Below, in pieces: positions 21,945 through 33,902 of a stretch of 64,000 bases of DNA. Origin of the DNA: Desmodesmus armatus (lineage: Eukaryota; Chlorophyta; Chlorophyceae; Sphaeropleales; Scenedesmaceae); NCBI GenBank assembly GCA_007449985.2, contig VIIQ02000611.1:1-64000 (forward strand), given 5' to 3'. The stretch's first letter is position 1. Each line of letters opens with the position of its first letter. The translations under genes were made by a program, and so were the position numbers. Below the pieces are notes generated by a model, which was not told the DNA's origin, did not search any database, and saw only the letters and a program-made list of their open reading frames with translations.

Positions 21945-22667
21945 CTCACCTGTCGCTCTTTGTGTCCAGCTTGACGTCCTTCTTGCTGTGAGGCAGCAGG
22001 CTGATGAAGTCTGTCATAAGGTGGCGGGACCTGCGCACAGGAGATACACACTTCGGATTGTCACAACTTTGGATGGTTGTTGCGTTGGCTGGATGCACTT
22101 CCTGTGTCCACCATGACATGATGTGCTGGATGCAAGCCGTATGTTGACAAACTCGTCACCAGTATTCCCTGGCATCTGTGCACGAACGCTGTCTTTGTTG
22201 GGCAAGGGAGAGGGAAGGGGGTGTTTGGGCGGGGTGAGCCGGGGGTGAAGGTGGTGGTGGTGGTGGTGGTGGTGGTGGTGGTGTGTACACACAGAAGGGG
22301 GGGGGGGGCGCTGGGGCAACATGGCTGGTGGGAGAAAGTGGGTACTGGGGGGAGCTGCCAGCAGCTAGGGGTTGCTGGATGGTGTTGCGTTTCACGCAAC
22401 ACACAAGCATTGCAACCTGCTGCAAGGAAACTGGGACTGAAAGGCAACACAGCAAGACTCACATGCACACTTATTGAGCGCAGACCACCTACCTGTATGT
22501 GATACCTCGCGTTCCCAGCACTAGGACCTTCTCCTTGTTTTTGAAGCCTTTGCTGTGCTGCCGCTGCTGCTGTTGTGCTGCTGCTGCTGCTGCTGCTGAG
22601 CTGCAGGGTCTGACCGCTGCTTCTTGGCTGGGGAGCCAGCTGCAGCGGGGTCTTTGCGCTTTGCCAT
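19458..22667 (-). CDS. BRX1: Ribosome biogenesis protein BRX1 (Brix domain), 7 exons
   Basis: Exons on the minus strand: 22667-22493, 22030-21950, 21499-21410, 21051-20955, 20439-20265, 19985-19850 and 19609-19458, encoding about 302 residues (normal BRX1 size). The basic, Gln-rich start (MAKRKDPAAAG) is followed by the Brix landmarks VLVLGTRGITYR, RHLMTDF, LPHSKKDVKLD, NEVADEKGCSSVLFFEARK, FLVLNVHTMDELKLTGN, PVLSFDASFD, FGTP, FFDHIFSFSVADG, and IKIFEGSFGGRVLYDNP. BRX1 acts in the nucleolus in assembly of the large ribosomal subunit. The frame needs one extra base at three places: the CAG tract at about 22541-22600, the exon 2/3 junction, and the exon 3/4 junction. The two junction cases are consistent with a dropped G beside the acceptor. 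These are probably sequence deletions, but a decayed copy is not excluded. Confidence 0.9.
20588..20679 (-). repeat. Echo of the first half of BRX1 exon 5 with its acceptor
   Basis: Ninety-two bases match 20357-20448 with one visible mismatch. They include the CAG acceptor and codons for RPVLSFDASFDAQPHLQ through VFGTP, then diverge. The copy lies upstream (in transcript order) of the true exon and offers a competing acceptor. Using it would read into unrelated sequence. Confidence 0.9.
21353..21943 (-). repeat. CAG/CTG trinucleotide tracts in BRX1 introns
   Basis: A (CAG)13 tract at 21353-21391 abuts the exon 3 donor, and a (CTG)16 tract at 21896-21943 abuts the exon 2 donor on the other side. 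A poly-G run with GTGTG lies between them (21549-21583). Length is likely polymorphic. Confidence 0.85.
22052..22112. repeat. Dispersed ~60-bp intronic repeat, copy A
   Basis: This block (CTTCGGATTGTCACAACTTT onward, ending CTGGATGCACTTCCTGT) recurs with a few substitutions at 63179-63235 in the helicase gene. Copy A lies in BRX1 intron 1, next to exon 2. Confidence 0.8.
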
Positions 22668-23129
22668 GCTGTGTGGGTTGACTCTAAACTGCTGCCTGGC
22701 TCATTGAGTCCTTAAGGGGTACGGCTGACTGACTGCTGCCGCAACAGCACCTGGCTGCTGCAGGTGGTGCTACTGCTGCTGATGACCTCAGCTGTGGTCG
22801 TGAGGGTACAAGCTATAATGAAGGGTACTTGTGGATGCTATGCAGCAAGAACTTGAAGCAACCCTCGAGTTGCAAGCAGCAGACAGTAGTGCTCCTAAGG
22901 AGAAGAAGAGCAGCAGGCGCACCAGAGGAACGTTGAAGTGCTCAAAGGCCGTTGGACTTACATGCATGTTCCCACCTACATGACGCCCACTTACCCTCCC
23001 TGTCAAACCCAGGTCAGCAATAACAGACCTGCCTAACAAGCCAACACAGGGACACACCAGCATGGGCTCTGGTTGTTGTCGTTTGCCGTAATCTGTGAAC
23101 ATCAGCCCAAACGTGTTGCCAGCACAGTC
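22668..23129. promoter_or_regulatory. Divergent promoter region between BRX1 and DGD1
   Basis: About 460 bp separate the BRX1 ATG (minus) from the DGD1-like gene (plus). Both 5' UTRs and a shared or back-to-back promoter must lie here unless an upstream DGD1 exon exists. No TATA box or named element is convincing. Confidence 0.4.
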
Positions 23130-26100
23130 ATGGCAACGACAGAGGGGCCTCAAGCTCCTTGGCCAGGTCTGGGAGCTTGGGGCAAGGAGCGTGCTCCCAT
23201 GATCACAGATGGGTCTCGTTTGTGCCTAAGGGCATCAGCCAGCCGTTCAAGCCAGGGAACGGACAGGACCTCACCCAGTCCACTAATACTCTATGCACGT
23301 CGCAATCCAGCCTCCAGAAGCTTGTGGACAACTATGAGGCATGGGAACGCAAACTACAGGTGAGCAATGGGCGGCACACGCCGGCGTGGTAGTAGTGCTT
23401 TGTTGAGGAGTGCCCTTCCCAGTCAGAGTCCACGAGTACTGCAGCTGCAGCGGCTGATGAGGCCGGCATGCATGCGTTTATGTTGCAGGAAAGAAGCGGA
23501 AACAAGTCTGGGGGGCTTCAAGCCTCTGCAGCAGCTGCTGGACAGCAACCAGGTGAAGCCCGAATGAATGGCAGCTTCTGCGCAAGGTGAAGCCCCAGCG
23601 TGCCCTCTACGACGGTGGCATGAAGCGATCAGCATCAGAGGGCAGCCTGGCGCTAACAGGGGCCGAAGCAGACAGCACGGAGCAGCGCAGGGCAGGCCAG
23701 CGGGTGCACTTGCGTCAGGAGTGGGACATGTTCACTGCCTTTATCCAGAGACCAACCAGGGCCGCCTGGCCCTGGTGTGCTGGTTGAAGAGTCAGAGGGC
23801 ATGGAGTCCCGCTTCCCACGTGTCACAACAGCACCAGCGCTGCGCGACAGGCACTCCGCAGCAGGCGCCTACCACGGCGCAACAGCAGCAGCAGGGGGCG
23901 AGGAGGAGGAGGAGGTCTCAAGCAGCGGCAGCAGCAGCGGCGTCTGGTCATCACAGACCGACGAGGGTGCTAGGCAGCTGGAGGCAGTCGCAGCTCGGCT
24001 GCTGGCGCAGTCTAAGCAGGCGATCCAGAATGCGCAGCAGACGCTGCAGGAGACAGCCAACAACTGCAGCGCCAACCTGCAGAGCCTTGGCGCGCTGCTG
24101 CAGCAGGTCAGCATGCAAACAGCGGGTGACTACGCCCTGGCATTGCCCGCAGCAGCAGCAACGGCAGCATCAATGGGCTGCAGGTGGTCCCTGGCAGTGG
24201 GGCAACCCAGAGGGCGGTCCTGCAGGTGCTGGCGATCAGTCAGGCGCGCTCGTGCCGCGCTTCTTCCGGCCTAACAGCAGCAGTGACGGCGGCGCAGCAG
24301 CAGCGGCAGACGGCAGCAGCGAGGGCGGCAGCGGCGCGCTGGACAGCAGCAGCGGCGCGATCGTGCTGGCGCGGCACGGCAGCTTGCAGGTGCTGACCCT
24401 GAGCAGCAGACCGTGCAGGACGCAGCAGCAGCAGCCGCTGACAACAGCTATCAGCAGATGTGCGAGTATCTGGACCTGGTGCAGCATCAGGGCAGCAAGC
24501 GGCACAAGCGCAGCCTGAAGGAGCCTGGGCGCAGCGTGGCTATTGTCACAACTGCCAGCCTGCCGTGGATGACTGGCACTGCTGTCAATCCGCTGCTGCG
24601 GGCAGCATACCTGGCAAAGAGTGAGGACCGGCACGTCACACTCATGCTGCCCTGGTGAGCGCTTTGGGGGGCGACAGCTGTCGGGAGGCATGTGCAGCAA
24701 TGGGGGGCCAGAGGTGTTGCGGGGGTGCAGCTCCACCTGCGAGCAGCTGGCTTGGGTGTGTCGGTGCAGCTACACAATTGATGTGTTGTGTTGGTTGTCA
24801 CCAAAGGTTTCTCTTCACGAAGAAGCAAGCATCATCAACAGCAGCATCAGGCAACTCGGCCGATGGTCAGCAGAGGATGGTACCTGACGACTACAGCAGT
24901 TTGCAGTTACATCATGGCAGTCGGGGTGGTATTGACCGCTCACGTGTGCTGCTCTTTTTTGCGCTGCCCCTGCTGTGTGCTGCGGCTTGTGCCTGCAGGC
25001 TGTCCAAGGTTGACCAGGAGCGGGTGTTCCCCAACAGCGTGACCTTTGACTCACCCCAGGATCAGGAGGCGTTTGTGCGGGAGTGGGCGCAGAAGCGCAC
25101 AGGGCTGGCCTGTGACTTCAAGGTGCGGTCACGACCTGGGGTGTCTGGTTTAGGGTCGGGAGTCTATGCAGCAAGAGATCCTGACCGCTGCAAGGTGGTC
25201 TGTCAGCAGCTGTCAGCTGAGTGCCTTTTTGTTTTGCGCGCAGAATTGCAGCACCGCGCTGCACAGGCAGTTGTGAATGCAAACAGTTGCGGTTTGTGGA
25301 AGCAGATACGGTTGCAGCAGCAGTTATGGTCGAAGCAGATGCACTTGAAACTTTTGCTCAGGCCCCCTGCTTGTACTGTAAATGGTTTTGTCCTGCAGGT
25401 GCGCTTCTACCCCGGCCGCTATGCACCCGAGAAGGGCAGCATCTTGCCTGTGGGTGACATCACGCAGTACATCCCTGATGCTGAAGCTGACGTGGCAGTG
25501 CTGGAGGAGCCCGAGCACCTCAACTGGTGAGGGGGGGGGGAGCTGCTGGGTGTTTGTGTGTGTGTGGGGGGGGGGGGGGGGGCAGTGACAGCTGCAGACT
25601 GGGCGGGCGTGGCGCACGTGGCAGTGCTGGAGGAGCCTGAGCACCTCAATTGTTGAGGGGGGATAGGGTTGAGGGTTTTGGTTTTGAGGGGAGGGTAGTG
25701 GCAGTGCTGGAGGAGCCGGAGCACCTCAAACTGGTGAGGGTGGGTGGTGTGGGCGTGACAGCTGCAGGCTGGGGGGGGGGGGGGTGACAGCTGCAGGGGG
25801 GGGGGGGGGGTGACAGGTGCATGCTGAGCGGGAGCACCCTGATTGGTAAGGGTGGGCGGGCTGCTGGGGGTGCGGGCGGGGGTGGTGACAGCTGCAGATC
25901 GCGCCTTGGTGCATTTCAAACCCCCACCAGTTGAGGTGCTCAGGTTCCTCCAGCACACTTAACTGCTAGACCTTCCAACTGACAAAGAGTCAGTTGGACG
26001 GTGTAGCATCAAACTGTGCTGCAGGAGCCTGAGCACCTCAACTGGTGAGGGTTACTTTTTTTTATTTTTACTAGTTATTTATACTGATAATTATCGACAG

Positions 26101-29100
26101 CTGTCATCACCCCACACCCCCAGCTGCCGATAATAAAACATTTTCCTCAAGGTCCGCAAAGCAGCAGGACCATGAACATGTTTAGAGGGTGGGGCAGCTG
26201 GGAGTGTGGGGTGATGACAGCTGCTGTTTGTGTCGGCATGGGCACATGTGTCAGTTGGATGGAGCTGGTTTAGCAGTAAAGTTGACATGCGATCTTTTGC
26301 CATCTAGGTGACGGTCACGTAACAGAAACAAGACTGACGAGGTGTGTGGGCTTGCAAGCTGTGTTGTGCTGAAAACTGATGTCTTCCAGTGTTGCTGTTC
26401 CTGACAAGGGGGGTGGGGTTGCTGGCTGGTGTGTGCTGCTGCTGCTGCTGTCAGGTACCACCATGGCCGCCGCTGGACGGACAAGTTCCGCCACGTGGTG
26501 GGTGTGATGCACACCAACTACCTGGACTATGCGCGCAGGGAGGAGGGCGGACATCTCAAGGAGATGGTCCTCAAGTGAGTGTGAGGGGGCTGGGTGGGAG
26601 GTAGGCTGCGGCTCTCGTGCCTGGGATGATTCACAAGGCTGGTACCTAGCTTGCAGCAGGGCCTTGCGCTCTGCAGCAGCTGCCGTGTGTTTGGATGTTT
26701 GGAGCAGGGCGGCCAAGCAGCCAGTTGAATTCACAATATGATTTTGGTATGGCGACAGACTGAGACTTGTAGTGGTGCCAGAAGAGGCTGGTTAGTTAGC
26801 TGACAAACCTTGCTGTTCCCTCTGCTGCTGCCGTGTCTGCGCTCCCTGCCACACAGGCACATCAACGCGTGGGTGTGCCGCATCTACTGCCACAAGGTCA
26901 TCAAGCTGAGTGATGCAGTGCAGCAGCTGCCGCGGCAGGAGACCATGTTTGTGCACGGGGTCAGCCCCAACTTCCTGCAGGTCGGGGAGGCGAAGGCTGC
27001 AGCAGCAGCAGAGGGGCAGCAGGTCTGGAACAAGGTGAGGCGGCATGTTCGAAGGGTTTGCTGCTGAGCATGCACGGATGTGTTTGCCTCGGTGGGTCCT
27101 GAAGGGGTGGTCAGGGCGATGAAACAAGCCGGAGTGGACAGCAAGTGGTCAGTGGTTTTTGAGATCGAGTGACAGCAGTGGGTGTGCTCTTTGTTGTTTG
27201 ATGCCAAGCCGTGAGCACGAGCAGTACTACTAGTAGTGGTGCACAGCGGTCATCCAGAACAGGGTGCGTGATAAGCATGACCAATGCCGTGCTGTGCCGT
27301 GCCGTGCCATGCTGTGCTGTGCAGGGTGCCTATTTCCTGGGTAAGGTGTTGTGGGCCAAGGGCTACACGGAGCTGCTGGAGCGGCTGCAGGAGCATACCA
27401 GCGCCACGGGCCAGCACGTGGAGGTGGATGTGTTTGGCAGCGGGCCAGACCTACCAGCGGTGCAGGAGGCGGCACGTGACAGGCAGCTGGCGCTCAAGTT
27501 CAACGGCCCCAAGGACCATGCAGACGCCAGCTTGCAGGTACGGTGTGGGGATTGGGATTCGGGCCCAGCACACGCAGAGCAGATGTGCCTGACGGTGGTG
27601 GGGCCTCGGGCTATGCTTCAGCAGTTTCAGATTCCGCTGGCCGCATGCTGGGAGACGGTCAGGAGGGGGATGTTGAGAGCAGCATTGGAAGTAGCCCACT
27701 TGGGACGTGTGTTTCCGATCAGCAGCGGTGTTGCTTGTGCCTGTGAGGGGCTTGCTGGCCTCATGCTGCTACGTCGGTGGCTGCTGCTGCTTTCGGTGGT
27801 GTTCCTGCTGCAGCCGTGGCTCCGCCTCCATCCCTGCACATTCCTCAACTTTGACTTACCTCCCTCGTTCTTGTCACTTCACTGGCAAGGACATTCCTTC
27901 CTGTCCATTTTGTGATGCACAGGAGCACAAGGTTGCTCTCACACTGCACTCACTGTTCTTGTTCTTTCTGTCGTTCTCTCACTTGTTCACTCTGCAGGAG
28001 TACAAGGTGTTCATCAACCCCAGCCTGTCTGACGTGGTTGCCACCACCACAGCAGAGGCACTGGCAATGGGCAAGTGGGTGGTGTGTGCCGAGCACCCCA
28101 GCAACAAGTTCTTTGCGCAATTCCCCAACTGCCTCACGTACCGCACCCCAGAGGAGTTCAGCGCGCGGCTGCAGCAGGCCATGGCCAGCGACCCCAGGCC
28201 CCTCAGCGAGGATCAGCTGCGGCGGCTGACGTGGGAGGACGCCACTGAGCGGTTTCTGGAGGTGAGGGGGATTGCTGGGGCCTTGATGGTTTATGGGGGG
28301 AGGTAGCGGGTGGATGGTGTAGCTTGAGGGCGACAGGCGCTGCATAGCTTCAGGCAGACAGGCAGAATACAGCTTCAGTGCGCGTCTGCAGCAGGCCATG
28401 GCCAGCGACCCCAGGCCCCTCAGCGAGGATCAGCTGCGGCGGCTGACTTGGGAGGATGCCACGGAGCGATTCCTGGAGGTGGGTGGGAGTGGGAGCTACT
28501 TGGAGTGACATCTGAGTTGCAACCAGCTGTTACAAGTCAGCAGGGCGTGTGTGCTGGCTCAGGGGTGTGTTGTAGGGGACACTCAGACCAGCCAGACACA
28601 CGCAGGCAGACAGATGGGCAGGCAGACAGACATGATCCTCAACGGCAACTTGCATTGTGATGGCCCGCATCCAGCTTGCATACAGAGGGTGGATGTGCTG
28701 GTGGGGCCAACATGTGGTATGCAGACAAGTGAGAGCATTGTGTCATGTGCATGCTGGCAGGAGCAGCTGTGTGGGTCTTGCCGACAACTGCCGTGGATGC
28801 ACTGCATCAGCATTCTGTATTGTGCTTTCTGACTGACCCCTCAAATGTGCTGATGCGCTTCTGCCGCGTTGTCGTGACTCTGCTGTTGTTTCCTGCAGGT
28901 TGCTGAGCTGCAGCAGATGTACTGGCTGCTGACACAATGACGCTTGCGCGAGAGCTGTTCACCCGACTGACCAATGTTGTTTTGACTCTGATTTTGTTTC
29001 CTGCAGGTTGCTGAGCTGCAGCAGATGCCTCCCCTCCATGAGCAGCTGCTGGACGGCTTCCTGGCAGCAGCACACCAGACCATGACAGCAGTCGAGCCGC

Positions 29101-29477
29101 TCCGGATCATGGCTGGTGCTGGGGCCAACACTCGTGACTCTCCTGCAACTGTCACCGACTATCAGCCGTCGGAGACCGACGTGGGCGGCTGGTTTGACGA
29201 TAATACCCGTGCGCAGCGGGCGTACGCAGCCAAGCAGCAGCAGGCGAAGCAGCAGCAGCAGGTCCTGCAGCTGCAGGTACAGCAGTTGCAGGACCCGCAG
29301 CAACAGCAGCAGCAGCAGCAGGGCGGTTCGGCTGCGTCGCTTGCTGCGGCGGTGGCTGCTGCTGAAGCAGAGGCGCGGTTGCAGGGGGATGCTTCGGAAT
29401 CTTCAGAAGCAGCAGCAGCCAGCAGCAGCAGTGGTGGTGGGCGGCGCTGGCGGTTGCGGAGGCAGCGGTCTACGTAG
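23130..29477 (+). CDS. DGD1: Digalactosyldiacylglycerol synthase, DGD1-type glycosyltransferase
   Basis: C-terminal exons agree in phase: about 24413-24655, 24999-25122, 25399-25526, 26455-26574, 26857-27034, 27325-27537, 27998-28261 and 29007-29477. They encode hallmark DGD1 blocks: [104 protein letters not shown]1 transfers galactose from UDP-galactose to MGDG at the plastid envelope to make DGDG. The N-terminal third (23130-24410) is clearly coding ([19 protein letters not shown], a helical Gln/Ala stretch at 23950-24120). However, its frame changes at least three times, so those exons and the start are unresolved. The ATG at 23130 is in a different frame from VSFVPKG. The C terminus beyond the GT-B domain is Gln/Ser-rich. 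A TGTAA lies at 29865-29869. Confidence 0.88.
25616..26050. repeat. Echoes of a DGD1 exon end plus donor in the next intron
   Basis: The end of exon 25399-25526 ([10 protein letters not shown] with its GTGAGG donor) recurs, degraded, at 25616-25658, 25697-25740 and 26020-26050. An inverted copy lies at 25913-25955. Poly-G tracts and GACAGCTGCAG motifs separate the copies. None keeps a complete exon. Confidence 0.85.
28373..28478 (+). repeat. Echo of the 3' part of DGD1 exon 27998-28261 plus donor
   Basis: About 105 bases repeat the exon end ([17 protein letters not shown] through ERFLE) with a GTGGGT donor. The changes from the exon are mostly third-position (ACG to ACT, GAC to GAT), as if this copy had once been coding or had drifted recently. 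Confidence 0.88.
28892..28940 (+). repeat. Echo of the DGD1 last-exon acceptor and start
   Basis: TTTCCTGCAG|GTTGCTGAGCTGCAGCAGATG occurs here and again at 28997-29027, where the real last exon begins. Splicing to this upstream site would give [13 protein letters not shown] and a stop, a much shorter C terminus. Confidence 0.85.
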
Positions 29478-32400
29478 GCTGGTGCTGGGATGGGGGGGGG
29501 CATCCACATATGCATGATGCATGTGCATGCATCATCGGTTGGTGGGAGGGGCGGTGTGTGGTTATGTATCATCAGTGTGCCTAGCTTGGCCGGTTGTTGT
29601 GCAGTGTGGGTGTTTGGGTGGGTTCTGTGTGTGGGGTGCATCCGTATCGCCGTCGTCAGGGGCGAATTGTCTGTGTGTGAAGCCCCAAAGCAGTTGCCAG
29701 GGGGTCTGACTCTTGCAGGTGCTGTCTTTACATCACGGCTCTTTTGTGGGTGTGTGTGGACGCCCTAGGGGTATCTGGGCTTACTGCTGCCATGGTGCAG
29801 GTTGATGAAGCACTTGTGCAGTTTGTGATGGCAACAGGTCTTGTCTGTGCCTTTGGGTGTGCAGTGTAAGCCCTTTTGAGCTTTGGGGTGCACGTGTATT
29901 GCATGGTGTCGTCGCGTCTTGTTGAACCGAGCTTTGCAAAGCTGCGGCTTCCACACTACCTCTTCAGCAAGTCACACCGAATGTCACACCACACACCATA
30001 CAGATATCACACTTTGTGTTTGGGTGCCCTGTCATATGTACTCCTTTGTGGGCGTGGTGGCGATTTGTCTTGCCTGTCCTTTTCTTTTGTTTGTGGCTTG
30101 CTGCAAATGCAAACTAGTGCTTGGGGCTTGCAGGGTGTTGTCGACAGTTCAATCTGCTAGTGTAGGGTCATGCTGCACAGTGCGGCATCCCCCTAGGCAC
30201 CTTAGTTCTCAGATGGGCGCGGTCCTACGCTATTGTGGCTTGTCAGCAGTCAATTGGTTTGCTCGTGCAACTCCCCTGCACATCATAACATCACAAGCAG
30301 GTGCACTCGGCGTTGTGCGGCCACAGCTACCTTTGTTGAGTGTGCCGCTGTGGCAGCCTTGATCAGTTAGTCATGGTGGAGGGGTGCATTTGGCCCCTTG
30401 AGCAGGATAGCTTGCATCGGTGTGTGCTCAGATACACTTGGTTGTTTCATCGCCAGTGCCCCTAGAACGGGTTTTGGGTGTGTGTTTGCATAGTGGGCTG
30501 AGGCGGTGGTGCGTTACTTGATACCGCTGTGTGAAAGGTTTGGCTTCCCTGCACTTTGGGCACCCCTTGGAAGTGGGTGGTGCACTGCCTGTGGCACCCC
30601 TCCAGCTCGGGCACTCCTGGGAAGTGGCTGGTGCACTGCTTGGGTCAAGTGCATGTGTGCGTACTGCTGCTGCACGTGTGGTAGTTGCCACTCCCTCAGC
30701 AGGGTGTGTGTTTTGGGGGGCAACATGCTGCAGTGTGCCGCGCCAAGGGGGCATGCACCGGCTGTGCGTTCACATAGTTTGTTGGCAGCGCGTGTGTGCA
30801 TCTGGTGGTGTTGTCATGCTGCAGCAGTATTCGATGCTCATCAGCAACGTGTGGTTGTGTGTTTGCTGCATTGGCGGCAGTTGCAGGTGCCTGTCATGTC
30901 GTCATCAGGGCAGTGTCTGTCGATGAACAAGTTTTGCGCGGTCAATTTCACGCTGTACGTGCACTTTGGCGTGGCGATATTCACGCTGTGCATTCACTCA
31001 GGGCTGCTGAGGCCCCCTTGAATTGTGCTCCCTGTGGCCGGTCAGTTGTGTGTGTTGCATGCATGTGCAGGCGCCCAGAGGGGCAGTTTTACTACGGGCT
31101 CGATCATACCACCGGCCCGTCAAAGTGTGATCACTCTTACCAGTCGCACTTGTCTCCCAGGCTCACTGGGCTGCCAGTTGGCACGTTTCTCATGTGGCAC
31201 CTCAGCAATTGGGAGCTGCTGCACTGCACACCTCATCAGGAAGTTGGCGCTGCGCGGTACACCATGCCGTTACATCATTCAGCGCTTGCGGGTAGATTCC
31301 ACCCACCACTTGCCAGGAGCCGTTGCACCGCACACCACGTCAGGAAGTTGACAGCACAGCCGCACCACACGCTGTGACAGGATGCATGGAGTACAGCTGT
31401 GTTTGGTGTGCATGACTGCACACAAGTGAACAGACAGGCGGCGTGTGTGCATGCCACCGCCGTCAGCATTCGTCCTTGTAAGGTGTGACCCACGCTGCGC
31501 CAGGCGGCGGTGGAGCTAAATGGTGTGCAACAGCATGGTGCCGACCCCCAGGCATATGTGCCCTGCTGGCCCTGGCCAGCACATAGTGCGATGGTATCAT
31601 CATGCTATAGTGTGGTTGTGCTGCACTGCTGGCCCCTCTGCCTGTTTTGCAGGGTGCTTTGTCACTGCCTCGTGTCTGCTTGTGTTGAGCATGGCTGCTG
31701 GGTTTGCTGTGGATATGCGCTGGCCCTTGGTTGCTTTGCCCTGCATTGCATTCTTTCCTGGGGAGGGTGCTCCTAGGGGTGAGGTGTGTTGGGGCTGGCT
31801 GCGCAAGATTGGGTGTCTGTTTGTGCATTGGTGCGACAAGTTCAGCTGCCTGTTTTGCCCTGGGGGGCATGGACAGTGAGGGTATGTGTGGTCTTGGCAC
31901 TGCTTGGCGTCGCAAGACTGCTGCATCTGTCTTTTATGAAGAGCGGTTGATGGCGCGTGCTGGTTTTGAGGGGGAGAGTGTGTTGAGGTGTCAGCGTTGA
32001 AGCAGTGAAGCAGCTGCTGGTCTTTCTGCAGCAGAGCCCTGCTGGGCTGTGCTCCTCAACAGGTGGCTTGGTCTGCGGGCTGTGAATGTGTCCGCCAACT
32101 GGGGTGACTTCGCAAGCTGTGTAGTGTCACTGCAGCGGCGCCTGGTGCTAGCTGAGCTGTGCTGTTGCGGCCGTTGCTATCGTGTGTCATGCACTGCAGC
32201 AGCAATGCTGGGGCGGAGCGGGCAAGGCCTTGCAAAGGGTGTGAGAGTGATGTATGTAAGGTGGTGCTGACTGGCCTGGTTCTGCCTGCCTTGTGGAGGG
32301 TGCGTTGGATGTGGGCTGGCGTGGTGTATCTACTCTGTGTGGCATGTGCTGCAAAGTGCATGATTGTGGCGGTGTCTGCCTGGATCGGCAGCTCTGCAGC

Positions 32401-33902
32401 AGTGTTTTTGAGGGATGATTGAGCGGTGTGCACACTTATGTATGGTTGGTGTGTTCAGGTTCAAAGCAGCGTCGCAGGGGTTGGAAGCATGACCCGGCAT
32501 CAGTGTGCGGGTATTCATGCATGTACAACAGGTGCGAGCAGGGGTTGTAATATGGTTTGGACTCGATGAGTGGTTGTGTGTCCAGTCCAATGCATCATGC
32601 CTGTTCCGTAATGTCTCAACCCAACCCACAATGTTCAATGGAAGGATTCTATACACTGTAGTATGGGGGATTTGCTACCTGGGGGGGATCTCGACAGTGG
32701 GCCAGCCTTCAACTGTAACATCAGTTGGGCTTGCTGCATGTTGCCCCCAGCCAGGAGGGGGGTTAAGGGGATGCTGGAGGGCTTTTTGCTCTGCAACTGC
32801 AGGAACACCGTCGAGGGTCACATACAACCGCATCAGCATCATCAGTTGACAGATTGTGTCCAGTGCAGGGCAGCAAAGGGCATCAACACTCAGCAGTGCA
32901 GATTATTTACATTGGCGTAGCTTCTGTCCCTGCTCATTGAGGGGTTGGCAAGTGCTTTTGAGAGACCTGGATGTATGTGGTCTTGTTGTTGGGTTGGGGC
33001 TGGCGTGGGTGCCATGGCATGGCCTGCAGGGTTGCTTGACTAATACCGGCAGCTGGTGTAACGTTGTGGCACTGCTGCCATTGCTGCTGCCGCAGGGGGG
33101 GCTCCTGCAGTCGTGCAACAGGGTCAGTCTTGCATGGGGAGGGGGGTGAGTGTGAGGGTTTGCCTGGCATGTAACATCAGCTAGTGCAGGAAGGGCAGAG
33201 AGTGTGACACTCTCTGAGACAATGTCTTGGTGGTTTTCAGGCGCTGCAGCGTAAACACCAAGTTGTTATGTGGACCAGCAGCTTCACAGCAGGATTGCTG
33301 AGCCAAGGGCCTCAGTCACTGTTCCCAAGCATATGTGGATTTGGGCTTTCAGACGGCCATGCTGTAAGCCCCACGCTGCGGGTGGAGGAGAGGGGAGGGC
33401 ATGGGTGTGGTCTGTAGCCCTGACTCGACCATAACTGATGGCAACGTGTTTCGAGCATGTTGATTTGACGTTTTGCACAGCACGCCCCAAAACCGGCACC
33501 GGGTAGTACCCGGCGGCCGGCGGCGGGTACCCCCTCCAGCCAGGCGGGCCCAGTTGGGGGGCTTGGGTCAACAAAAGTGGTGGGTGAGAGATAAAACGAC
33601 CAAACCATGTTCACCAGACTGAAGATCAACGCAGTCTTGGTCGTGGATCTCACTTGAAGTCCCTCAGGGGGGTAGTAATGCTTATGCCACTTGATCTACA
33701 CATTCAAGGCCTCAGCTTTCTCAAAAGATGACCTCATGGTGTGCACAAAAGTTCTTGTGCGCTGAGAAGGCAGCATCTGGTTCTGGTCGGGGAGTATCGC
33801 TACCAGTATCCCTAAACAACATCACAACACTCCTTACGGTCTTGGACGAGAAGCAGGGGCCACGAGGAGGGTCGCAGCAGTAGAGAAAGGAGAAACGCAA
33901 AG
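29478..33902. other. 4.4-kb intergenic region with no recognised gene
   Basis: It begins with the DGD1 3' UTR (TGTAA at 29865-29869) and ends with the 5' flank of the zinc-finger gene. The plus strand is conspicuously G+T-rich. ORFs at 30506-31021 and 30796-31377 have low-complexity Cys/His/Trp-rich translations and no domain. A degenerate tandem pair (unit about 50 bp, core AAGTGG(G/C)TGGTGCACTGC) lies at about 30555-30645. Confidence 0.5.

Noticed and set aside
30796..31377. 193-residue plus-strand ORF in the intergenic region
   Set aside because: No domain, no splice partners, and a composition expected from the G+T-rich background.
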